Shown here: piece after piece, positions 26,823 to 39,300 of the stretch
How the letters are laid out: every line of letters starts with the position of its first letter
Position numbering within the stretch: position 1 is the stretch's first letter
Source of the DNA: Archilochus colubris
Lineage: Eukaryota; Chordata; Aves; Apodiformes; Trochilidae
Length of the DNA: 64,000 nucleotides
NCBI GenBank assembly: GCA_023079485.1
Contig: CM041083.1
Location: 64,795,810 to 64,859,809 of the forward strand
Direction of reading: 5' to 3'
Made by a program: the position numbers and the translations under genes
The notes under the pieces: model-generated
Told to the model about the DNA's origin: nothing
Seen by the model: the letters and a program-made list of their open reading frames with translations, nothing else
The model's database searches: none

Positions 26823-29800
26823 ATGATACCGCGGGCCCCCTCGCAGGCCTGGCGGCTGAAACAATAGGTGCCGCCGCACAAAGCGGTGCTGTCAGCCAGG
26901 CTGCTGGCATCAGCCGAGGTGTGCGCTCGGAAGACTGGCACTCACGCCTGGCATGTAAATGTGAAGCGGTGATGAAGCCGAGCGCAGGAGGGACGGCACG
27001 GAAGGAGCCGGCAGGAAAAAGGTGGTAAATGGGAGCTAAAAATGGCTGGAGACACGCTTATAAAATCACCATGACAAAAGGCTAAATATATTTTTCGTTC
27101 GGGGTTGGCTGGGGAGAAGCTTGAAGCTGTGGTCATAGCAACTCTTGTTTGGATCCTGCTGCGTTGGGGAAAATAGCTCATTGCCTGTGTGCTCTGTGAA
27201 ACGCGCAACATTACATCAGATGGATGCCGACTCCCGTTGTCCTTGTCTCCTGCTAACTGAATCACTTGGTAGACCCAAATATTGACTAATCCATAAGGTT
27301 ATGCTGAGGTAATAGTAAAGGTACTGGATGGACAGGGAAATTACAAACCCCTCTTCTTCAAGAATGTACGGAGAGAAACAGAAACGTTGGGGGGGGAGGG
27401 GTGTATGTAAGCTTAGATGTATCTAGGTATGTGCATCTGTTTCATTTTTCAGTGCTCTCCGAAGCCACTGTTTACTGGCTGAATGCTGTGCATCTGAACT
27501 AACAGTCAAGAAGAGCACTGTCAGTTCAGCATATACATACACCCACGTCTGTGTGCATATATATACACGTTTGTATCCTGTTCATAAACAAATGCTTCAT
27601 TCCTATCGGCACACTTAAGTGTGCTAGTAGAGCACATATACATGCCACATTCAGCTGAGTATGCCCTTGAGTTATTCAGCCAAGAGAGCCAGTGGATGTG
27701 CACCTGAATAGGTCAGGAATGCAAAACAATACAGAAATCAATGACTTGATTAAGAATCAAGTGAAAAACACCGCAGGATTATACCATAATTGCAATGGTA
27801 ATACAGCAGCATGCCAGTTTCCCTTGAAATAGTCCTTTTCAGTAGACCTAATTGAAACACCTTTCACATCAAACCCACACAGTCTCAATGTCTTACCAAA
27901 GCCATAGTCTTCCAACACTATCTTAAAATAAATTTTGATCTCCATAGTCTATCAGGGATTTTGGCATAAAAAGCACCCAGGTACTGCAATAAAATTATTA
28001 AAAAACAAAATAGACACTGTTCATAAGAGGCATAAAACGAGTTCATTGTAAAGCTGAGGAAATTTTTACTTCAGTGTGGTGTGACAAATATCAACCAGAA
28101 GTGCACAATTCCCAGATCACTATTTGTATCCCTGTCTGAGAACAGATGGAGGAAACCCTGATCTAAACTTGGCTCAACCCACCCTGTTTACTGATGGAGT
28201 TTCCATGATCTCAGAAATCTCAGCTACTGGTTGCAATCACTTGCGAGTCACAGGCTGCTGATTCAGCTTACATTTTGGGAGATCTGGCAAAGGTGCCTAT
28301 CTTTACCTTAACAGATGCACACACTCGTGAACCTGAGTGCCAAGGGTTGGCAAGAGCTCCTCCAGTCAATGGGTAATTCTTCCTTTGAAGTCAATGGAGG
28401 TCACTGACATAGTTCTTTGTAGGGGAGGCAGCAGCCTGTGTTACCGTTGATAGCCAAAATATCAAAGTATCCTGCTCTACAAAGATGCAGGTTGAGAATG
28501 TGTTGGATTATTGAAAAGGAGAGGTTTACATACGGTGATATGGGAGACATTTTTAAACACTCTCAAAGGAACCACCACATACAATGTTGCCACTGATGAC
28601 TGACTGAGCACTCTGTCTCGGAACAGTCAGGAGAAGGGCTGTCAGTTTAACAGTAATCTTTGTAAAATGCTAATAAGGACCCAAACAATTCCCATCAGGG
28701 AACTGAAGAGTCATCTGCAGTCTAGCATGAGGTTCCCTATGGCATCTATAGAAAGGCTTGTACATCTTGGCTTGGTATTTTGGAATTCGGCACGAGAAGC
28801 TTAGTCATATGACAGAGTTATTTGCATCATTATGCTGTCAGAGTCTCAGAGGAGTTTTCACAATGCACTAAAAGACGAAGGGTTTAAGTAAGTAGAACTA
28901 AAGCAGAAACAAAGCACTGTATTTCCTTTGCATGTCTCTTTTCACTGTATGCACATAGTGGGCAGAGTGGGAGAAGGGTGGAAGGCAGTACTCTATAAAA
29001 CTTTAGACAAATAAAGCACACTAACACAAGGGGCTACATCAGTACAAAATAGGCTACTCAGTAAAAGCAAGCAAAACCAGCTGAAATCCTTCACCACAGC
29101 CTAGTAGAAGACTGATGTTTCAGACTGGTGATGTCCAAGGTAAGCCCATCAGTGTTTCTTCCTGGAGGACTTTACAGAACTGCTAATTTGCAATAGGCTA
29201 GGTAACAGTCACCTTGCCCTGTTCAAGTGGTGATTTCCTGCATATGAGTGCCTGCAAGCACTGTAAAACTTGGTATCTCACACTCCAAAAGTGACCACTA
29301 GTGAACAGAGCAGAAATCAACACAGTAGTCCCAAACCAGCAAAAGGAAAAACCTCTTCAAAGAAGATAAAGCTGCTACTGCTCAAAATAAGGTCAGAGTA
29401 TGGTACATTGTCCAATTTTGAAAAGTTAATATACAAAATATACAAAAGTTAATATACAAAAATAAGGCCTGAATTTTTTATATAGTCCATTTCTAAGAGA
29501 AATTGTTGAAAGTTCATAAGACCCAGGGGTAGCTCCCAGTTAGGCAAGGAGTATAGCAAGGAAGGCAAGTTAGAGAATAAATCCAATAAAATTTTTCATA
29601 TCTTCATTATATCAAGGCTATTTTCACAGTAAAAATGACCAAGGAATCTTGAATTATTTTCTGATGACCTTCCAAGGCTCAGAACTTGCAGGTGCCAGTG
29701 GGAATTTGTACTCTCTAAACCCAACAACATCAAATTCCACTGGAAGCATACTGTCCTGGAGTAAAATCCCCACATCTGGGATTACCAAGTAAAAACACCT

Positions 29801-29835
29801 CAAGTCAATTTGCAAATGAGGAGGTCATCACTGAA
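26823..29835. other. Intergenic interval
   Basis: Beyond the CpG island the sequence returns to AT-rich composition. I find no coding exon, RNA gene or clear repeat family. The only conspicuous object is a 14-base match to a cDNA-library adaptor at 28783-28796, reported as a finding. Confidence 0.45.
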
Positions 29836-30305
29836 TTACATGGCTGGAATGGATACTGAGAGGTCATCTAACTCCATTCCAGTGTATGCATCTGTCCCAT
29901 CTGTTTTACCCCTTAAAGACCTCCCCAGTGCTGCAGGCACCACCATCTATCCAGGCAAGATGTTATTTTTCTTATGACTCACTCTTTTTTGCCTTTAGAA
30001 AGTTTTCTTCCATGACTAATCTGGATCTCTTTCACCATAACTTACATCTACTTCTTATCCTACCCATCAGAAAGAGAAAAAATGTTTCTTTTGCTCCTGC
30101 AACAGTCTTTTAGATGCACAAAGATTTATCATGTCACTTATTACACTCCCCTGACAATAAAACTCCTTTTCTTCTTGCCTGTCTTTCCAGATTATACTGT
30201 GAGACCTCTGGTAATTCTCAATGTTCACCTTCGGTGGCTTTCACTTTAGTCCATGTATTTCTTGAATTTCCCTGTGCAGGAACAGTATCCAGCATCATAT
30301 CAGTA
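29836..30305 (-). repeat. Old CR1 LINE fragment
   Basis: The plus strand contains, in order, 'gagaggtcatctaactccat', an 'aaagacctccccagtgctgcaggcaccacc' type block, 'aagttttcttcc', 'atcatgtcacttattacactcccctga' and 'cctgtctttccag'-like segments. These match the order of blocks in the reverse complement of the CR1 3' untranslated region, but with heavy divergence. The copy is about 470 bp, lies on the minus strand and carries no open frame. Open frames seen here on the plus strand are accidental. Confidence 0.65.
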
Positions 30306-33300
30306 TGATATAGATTCCACAAACATCTCCCTGGATAGATTGCTTAGTATGGTGTCTACAGTGCCAGAGGATTTCTTTTGCTTTCCACATATGTGATAGT
30401 ATTTGTAAAAGTCAAGGCCACAACATGAAACCGAAGTGCCACTGAACCACTGAGATGCTCTCCATTAACAAGAACTCTTATCTTCTGTAACTGTTTCAGC
30501 TGAAAGTCACTGCATTTCAATTCCTACCTGCTGGAAGGAATTTAATTGGGGGTCTCTTCAATGAGTTATGGTCTTATTTTCTGATCCATCTACTTGGACA
30601 GCTAGAGCATTATTCTTTTTTTTTATTATTATTATTTCATTTTTTATTTTGATGTGTAAGTAATCTGTATACAACTTCCAATAGAATAAATGTTTCCAGA
30701 TGAAACTGAAGGACAGCAGAGAAAGTCTATAGTCTACAGAATTTAAAATCTGTTGTCTTCTGCATTCGCTGCAACTGTTAGCAGGAAGAGTTGTCTAATT
30801 TTGGAGAAAACACAGAGAATAAGCAATAGCACAGGTGTTCAACCTTTGTTTAATATACAAGGCATACCACCCAACACTCTTCTGCAAGTGGTTATTCACT
30901 GCATCTGTATTTGAATAACAGGAATATTTACAAATGGTGCTGGTTAATCCCTTTCACCATCACTGAACACACATGCACACATTAATCTGGAGTGATGTGT
31001 GTAGCAGTAGGAGCTGGGTTCCAAATAAACTGATGGTGGTGTTTTATTACAAGAAAACAAATAGAACACTAATTCATTTGACAAAACTACCCATTGGATT
31101 CACTCAACAGAACTACCCATTGGCTCAATAAGAAAAATTCAGAACTTCTCTAGGTTAAAACATCTCCAATTCAACAGGGAAATAAAAAGCTGGCCCATCA
31201 GATCTGGTAAACTTTGATCACATAGGAAAACTGTTCTAAACTTTCGGGCTAAGAAAACAAGCTTTCAGATGAAAACTAGTACGGAAAGTCTCTGGAGCTA
31301 CATTCAAATCTGCTGAGTGTTCAGCATAGACAAGCATTTGTGAGCTTTTTAGAAAACAAGAAGCTCTGAGTCTGCACGCATAATGTAGATAATTTCAGCA
31401 GTCACAGGTTTTCCAGGCAGTAAAACAAAGTTGTGGCTGGGTTTGCTGCTATGACTTAGGACTGTGAGCATACCAGAAACTGATGAGAAACACACACTTT
31501 CACTTCACTATGCTGTAAATGCTTAAGTAGCAGTAACCCAAAACAAAGGCTACACAAGGTCAGAAGACTTTCTCCCAAAACTGTACAGTATGCTAAGGGC
31601 TTGGAAGAGTAGCCCAGCTGAGTTTGACTCCATGGTGCCTCTAAGAACAACAGCTCCCGTCTGTAAAGAGGTTCAAGATCATCTAAAGCAGTAAGACAAG
31701 TGCTTTTCAATGAATAAAATACAGATATGCAAGAAGATGATATCCAGATGACGTATTACTGGATAGTTGCCATTCTATGCAATTAGTATATTAAGAAGAA
31801 ATCAGAAGTATAGCATTTCCTAGTATTCAGCCAGTCCCCAAGAAGGAATAAAGGAATGGATTTAAATATACCTTCATGAAATGTAATGGAAGGACAGTCC
31901 TGAGAAGTCATCATTGTAAAACACCATTGGATTGTCACCTACTTTGAGTTACACAAATTCCTCACATGAGCCGTCTGTGAGGGGCTCCCCTCAGGACTGT
32001 TTTACTCCACTTAGCTTTCATTTAGGTTTTAAAGGTATGTTTACTATTTGGAGTTCAGACTACAGGAGAGCCTGAGCTATGTTTTGTACAATTGTTTTTA
32101 AAGCAACAGCTTTTCACTCCTTTAACCAAATGTATAGAACAGCCCCATTACGACTTTTGTCTAGAAATAACCAACAGCCCTGGATCTCAAAACAGGTCTG
32201 GATGGCTTCTTCAAACTCTTAATTTATTTAGGTTCTCTTTAGCAAAAGATGATGAGAAACTTATTGCTTTGCTAGTACTATTAGATTTGTCCTTTGATAA
32301 GCTATAAAAAAGACTCCACCTGTGTTCCATCCAAATTCATCAATGTTTAGAGAAGTATTAATAAAAAGGGGAAAGTAAATCAATGAAGTCACTTTATTGA
32401 TCCCGGGAACGTGGAACTGCTATTAATAAAACATGTTGGTGTTGGTTTATGCATAGGTCAAAGTCCTGGTAAGGGTGTATTTGTCATTCTAATTTATGTG
32501 CAGTTTAATCAATAAAGTATTTGTTATTGCGGTACTGTATTTATTCATCTCCTGTTTTCCTCCTCCACAGCCAGAACATCTGCTAAATGTTTCTGAATCT
32601 AAGCTTGTTGGGATAGGGCCCATTGCTTTTACATATTTATGAACTGTGTGGTACACTGGCATTCATTCAGCAAAGACTGCTTCCCAAGGCTCATGAGCAA
32701 ATGACATAAACCAGTATGGATTTACGTGCAAGAGGTCCACATGTGCAGAGGTCACAGAGGGGGCTACAGTCTGTTTATGTCCAGAAGTACTTAAACTCTA
32801 CTGCTGCAGAAGAACTATCTGCTAATATCTGAGTGATGCAGGAACACAAAGAAAGGAAGAACAGGTATTTTATGGCATCCTTAGGAACTGTAATGAAGAG
32901 CAATGATATAAAGTTGAATTAAAAGAATTTGTATCTGACCCCAAAAACATCCACTATCATCAAAACATTTTCAGTTCTGGTCAAACAGTCTGGTCAAACA
33001 TGCTACTATGCATACACTAGTTATAAGAGACTGGACAAAGCAGAATACAGGACCGGTTCTGGGGGTGGAAAAATGAACAAATAATTCATTTCTGATTTCT
33101 GTTTTTCTTCTGTTGTTGCCCAGCCTCTCATGCCAACACTCACACAGGCACAGCTTTATACTATTTACACACTGAAAGGAGTGTATTCTGCTGCTACTGT
33201 GCAGAGAATTTACACATGTGACTCCCATTACCAAGAACAGAAGCTAATGTTCATAAATTGCCCTTGTGTGCCTGGACTGAGCAGACCTGTCCCTGTTTGC

Positions 33301-36300
33301 CTTTCTGGCTGGCTTGCAAACAGCGCCTTTCCAAAGCTAAGGCTGATTTTCATCCCTCGTGAGGAGGAGAGTAGCCCATCTCCTCTCAACTGTGAGAGCC
33401 ATCCATGCTCTAAGGATGATTTGTCTGCCTAAATTCATGCCAGCAACAGAGCACAAGCACAATCACAGCCTAACAATCTTAATGAGATTACTGCTAGAGA
33501 TGCCCCAGTGCTGCTGTCTAGCCGAGGAACAGAAAAAGCACCAAATTCATCTGGAGAGAAAAATGTCCTCAGCTTTCACATAAGCAGGTTGTAGGTTGAT
33601 CAAGATTTCAGATCTGTGGTATACAAATTCCCTTTGATATTTTTTCCGTATTTTTTTTCAGTGCATTATTATTATCTACAAAGCAGCATATTCTTCTTAT
33701 GGATCTCTAGATTTAATTAATATTTTTCAGATGAGAATATAAAACTGATGATCATTTTGCTCTGTAGCACAATGCTAGATTGATCTCACCCCTGGCTCCT
33801 GGCTCTTGTATGTTTGACTGCTGTTTGTATGCTTGACTTTGATACCCATGTGCTGTTGTGGAGTGTGATGGTTCTCTGCCAATATAATAATTCTTTTATC
33901 AGCAGTTTATCTGATGCATCTGTTTGACTCACTGGAATGAAATTGCTTGTAACTCTATCCTACATAGGGCAAATACTCTTTCTGCACCTGTTCCAAGCAG
34001 CATTTGATTTACTTACTGCTTAAATTCTTAATCTCACCAAAACCAAGCTAGTTACTGTGTATAACAAATGATAGAATAATGAATTAAGTGGAAAAGCTGA
34101 TCTTTGGATAGTACGTTATGAGATGGCTATAGTACAAATGCTGGTATCAATGCATTTAGGTACAGATAGTGCAGCACTCACTGCAAACTGCAGATCCTGC
34201 CTTGCAAATTTCATTGAGTCTGCTGCAAGAAACTTACTGCTAACAGGCAAGTCTGCAGCTCCTGCAGGACTTCACGACTAGGAAAAAAATCCGGTAGCAG
34301 TGCATTCATAGCTTTTGTGTGAAGCCTATTTAGAAGAGCTAGCGCAAAAGAAAACTCCTCCCCTTAAAAACAAGAAACCCCAGAATTTTATAGTCCATAA
34401 CGAACAATAAGTAACATTTTCAGCAGCAGGTAAGAGAGGCTGGCTGGATCAGTACTCACAGAGCAAGGCTGCATAAGTGACCTTCTTCTCACTCAAGTCA
34501 AATCCTCCCCGACAGGTGCTCATAGTTCGCCCACCTATTCAGGACAGGCATCTAAATTAAAGACCCTTTGCCACTCATCATGCCCTGCCTCCATACAGGT
34601 TTCTCTTTGGAAAGCTTGTGCAATTTTCACTTTCTCTAGGCTTGCAAAAAGCAAGCTTGTAAAGCCAAATTAAAAAAGAAATGGGATCTGGGATGCAAAT
34701 CTCCTTCTGTACATCTTTCCCAAAGCATCTCGCCGGACCTCGGGAGGCTGTGTGATGATGAGTGGCTGCCAGTTCGTCACTGTTGCCACGGTAACTGAGT
34801 AGTGGTCCCGTGTGGCTTGGTTAGGGAGTGGCAATGAGAGCACTGAATGTATGTTTTGTCTCCTTCTTTGAGGATTCCTCTAACCTGGCTAATCCACCCA
34901 TTTATTTTAAAAAGGCTATCTTCCCCCACCCTACCTGGGGCAGACACACTTCGGTTTAGTCCACCCATGGAGCTCTACAGCATCCATAAATCTTACTTGT
35001 ATGATATAGGAAACCTGGCATTAACCCTGAGAGCACCAGTAATTTCCTCCAGGAAATACCATGTCATGTGAAAACAGGAAAAAACAAACCTTATTACGGT
35101 AAACATCTGAACATCAGCAGATGATCACCAGAAATTGAAGAAGTGCTAGGAAGGGATGACATAATTTTGTCTCTCTGAGCAGGTGAATGAGCAGCTGAGA
35201 GCAATAAGATATTTTTCTGCTGACATGGCCAAGTGCAAGTGTGTGAGGCCTTGTTACGCTACAGGGAAGCTCAGGGCTGTCAGAGTTCCTTTGTTCTGTC
35301 CCCTCAATCGAAAAGTCTTAGCCCTATCCTTTCTGAGCATATGCTGCTTGTTTAAGAAATTTTTATTCTAACACTGACATAATGATTATTAGTAATGTTA
35401 GGCAAGACAGATCACAGCAGTGGAGACTTCCAGACTCCAGGCTGTAGTTAGGGAAGAAGCCAGGACTGCACAGGCAGGCGTTATTTTGCTGGACAATGAA
35501 CAATGCAGGCTTGTTTTGGAAAGCAAACCCTTGGATAGTTAAATAATACCACTTGTTTATAAGACAGACTATCTCATCTTCTTAATAAGATGTTGCCAAT
35601 GGTTCTTTGTTGCTTTCTGTATTATTCTCTATGAATGCCAAGTGCTTCTTTTAAGGTAATGGATTTCCTCACTCAGAACACCAGCAACAAATACATCTCT
35701 GTACACATAGATAGTATGGGAAAAAACAGGCACACTAAAGTAAAAAACACATCTTTTATCTTTTTTTTCTTTACTTGCTTTCCTATCCTCACTTCTAAGT
35801 CAAGTTGTTTGAGCTTTCTCTGACAGTGAGTGACCCATCACAAGTTGCTAGGTAGGGACAGGCCTCCAGACGCCAAAATTCAAATACTAAAGATCATATC
35901 ATGACATGGGTTAAGTAACCTTTTGCTCCTCTATAATCTGAAGCAGCAGAGGTGGGACTAGCTCAGAACAGCAATATTACCCAAAAGGGTTGAAAACAAA
36001 CCAGATTCACAAAACTATGAGCTAAAAAAACCTCAGACTTTTAAAATATTAATGATTCAAGTAATTTTTGTCATCTATGCCTCTGACTTTAGACTCAATT
36101 TTCCAGCTTTTCTTGAACTCTACAAGGACTGTAATTTAATTTTGTTTAGATAAGAAACAAATATTTCTGTCATGCTTACATGATTCTAAAATGTGTGACT
36201 CAGAGAACATTACAAAATGTAGTGATGGCCTCGCCAATGCCATTACACTTGGCATTGTAGAAGTGTCTTTGCAAAGTGGGTAAGAGCACCCAGGGCCACT

Positions 36301-39300
36301 CTCAGGAAGTCTGGAGCCTTCAAACTAAAGATGCTGTATTTTAACAGCATCCCCCCCCTCCTTGCACAGTAACACAATGGCTTGTTTAAAATTAGTTATG
36401 ACTAAGGAGTGTCTGTTCAACACAGATACAAGGTTACTGGAAATATGGAGGCATGTTATAAAAATTCATGTTACCACGAGCATTTTATGGCTGCTTCTTC
36501 AGTAATCTTAAATGAGAATGCAGTAAGATCGAAAACTGAACTGCACGCTTAATCTTGCATAGGGAAAATACTGGTTGGTACATATAATTAAATATATCTG
36601 CTCTGCTTTGCTGGTCCCCCCCAATATTTTTACACTTGCTTTGGTGGAAAAGGCTTGGTGCCTCTGGGTGTGATAGCATGGAGCCATTCAAAACAAAGGT
36701 GTCCCCTGAAGAAGACAGTCCTGAGAGGGAATAACACTGGGCTAGCAGGGCATATAACAACAACAGAGCAACATAGGGGAGGGGAGGTGACTGGGCTCAG
36801 CCTATAGCACTGAGAAGCCTTTTCCGTTTACATCTTTATCTTCCTGCAGTCAGAGCACTAGCTGGAGCTATTTAATGGGATCATGAGGAGTGCTGTACCA
36901 TTACTTACAGAGGAGGGTATAAAAATGACAGCAGCTAATACGAACCAATTTCTCATCAGCCGCTTCATCAGCCCCATTTCACAAACAGACAGTTTCAGAG
37001 GCTAAGAAGCTGGAAATGACATCCTGGCTGTTGGATCCAGGCCAGATCAGAGAGAGTACATCCCTGTGCCTGGACACTCCAGCCTCACCCACAGACAAAA
37101 AGAGTGCTACCCTAAATTCGTGCCCACAGGAGGGCACATGTTTAATAAACTGAGCTGGAAGGCTAAAGCCACAGCACATTAATTTTTCCTAACAATTAGG
37201 AGGCAACAGGAGCAGGAACATGAAAGTTCCTTCACTCGTAAGTGTTCAGACCACAGTCTTGGCTGTGAAGTTCCCTCACAGAAAGAAACATTTTGTCTGG
37301 AGCTCACAATTGAGGACGGCAAGAAAGCCTTAAAAAACCCCAAAACAAACCACAAGTGGTGGACCAAGGTGGAAACACACCTTTAACCGAGGAATTAGTT
37401 CAGAAGAGACATTCATGCATTCAAAGGAAGAGGCCAGCTGATGCAAAGGGCAGAAAATGGACAGAGATGCATATATGGTACAAGAGCAGGATAACGGCAG
37501 GGAGTGTGTGTTTACATGTTTAGGAAGGGCGTGGACTGTTTGTAGTAGGAGTGCAGTCCATGCATGTGAACTTGAGATGTCGAAACAGAAGTGAGCTTGT
37601 TGAGCTTCTTACTTTTCCTTCTTTTAGCCACCGAAGATTTGACAAATTGACTCTTACACTGGTTGCACCAAGGGATCTAGTGTTGTTTACCTGCTCTTGT
37701 ACCATCAGTAACATCCAGTATTTTTTTAACATGCATTTAATTTTTTTACTCCAGTCTACAGTTAGCCTTGTTAGGAAGTGTCTTTGCTGTTTTTATATTT
37801 TTAAAAGATGGGCCTACATTTGCTTTTTTGTTTGAAATTCTCCGGTGCACTGCTGGTAAAATTAACTCACAACCAGCTTTCAAGGCTATTAGAAAGTTAT
37901 CACTATGTTGTGTTCTGTGTGAAATGTTGTGGATATGCTAGACTTTTCCCACAATATTTCAACACCTGATTTTCATGGACATCCTTGCTCCTGCTTGTCT
38001 ATACTCCCATTATCTTCTGCCTTGGTCATGCATGTCATTGATGTGTCTCTGGAAAGCTCAGCAACTCAGCAATTTTCTAACTGCATTATAAATAATTCAA
38101 TCAACTGTTCTTCCCCACATCTACTTCTCATTTATTAATGGACTTTCTTTCTAGGCAGTATTTTCTCATCTCTCATCACCATCCAATATATATACTTGAG
38201 GGAGGAATGTAATTAGTTTTGCCATCCTTCTGCCAAAACTTCCACTGACTTCAGTCAGAGATTTGCTTGAAGAACACCTCATTATAGCTCGTGGGAGTTG
38301 GTCCTATTTCTGTACACCAGCAACAGTGATTATGCACAGGTGGGCATTGGAGTCCCATGGGCATTTCAACCCATGGGAATTTTAAAAGAAGCATGAAAAT
38401 GTGGGTTTATATGTATGAGAAGAGGAAGGTGAAGGACACGGGGGGAAACCAGGCAAGGTTAAAGAGGTTTCTCTTAAACAAGAGCAGAGGAAGATTTTTT
38501 GATGATTAATTCATGTTAAAATCTGGTTGGTTGGGGGTTTGTTTTGTTTTATTTTAAAATTTTCAAGTAACAGAAGGGTTGATTTTCTCTTTCCCCCTTT
38601 CTGTCATTAGACAGCTGTGCAAATATTTTAGCTCGTGATTGTGGAAGCACAATGCTGAAAACTTCTGAGTTGTGCCAAGAGAAAAGTACAGGAAAACAAA
38701 AGGCAAAAGCCCAGGGTAGATCTAGCTGCCAGGATCATCTGTCCCTAGGGGAATGAGACAGAGGAAAAGGGAGGGAGAAAAAAAAATTGATAGCTTTCAT
38801 TGCTCAAAGTGACAGTATCCTGGGTCAGAAGGAAAACAGACTTTTGTAGTCTTTTTGGAGGGTAGCGAAGGTACCAGAGCAATTAGCAGTCTATTAAATC
38901 AGGGCTTTCTTAAAGGCTTTATCTGAAGCACCACGTGCTTGTATTGTACCTGCCTCAGATACTGAGTTCTCATGTTGCAGGCAAATTGAAAACCTGACTT
39001 ACACAATAAAACAGTCTTTGAATTTAGGAGATAAGAGAGATATGCTTGGTCTGTGCTGATACTGGCCTGGCATGAAAAGGTCTTCTCCCAGGAGCTTAAG
39101 GGGCTCAGCAGCAAAGCTGTGATTCAGTCCTGCTGACCAAAAATGCCTCTCTTCACAGGTTCTCTCAGGAGTTTACACTCCACTCCATAAGTGCGGGCAG
39201 CAGGTGATAACACAAACCTAAATATGCCAGTCAGGAATCAAATTGCACAGTGTTTCTCTGCCAAAGACTCTTATCTTCTTACTGCAGGGAAATAATTAAC

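Noticed and set aside
25049..26941. Long overlapping open frames on both strands (up to 464 codons)
   Set aside because: They lie in a CpG island where stop codons are rare, occur in several frames at once, and encode Pro/Arg/Gly/Ala-rich low-complexity sequence with no domain.
29886..30308. Two adjacent plus-strand frames
   Set aside because: They fall inside an old antisense CR1 copy and are accidental.
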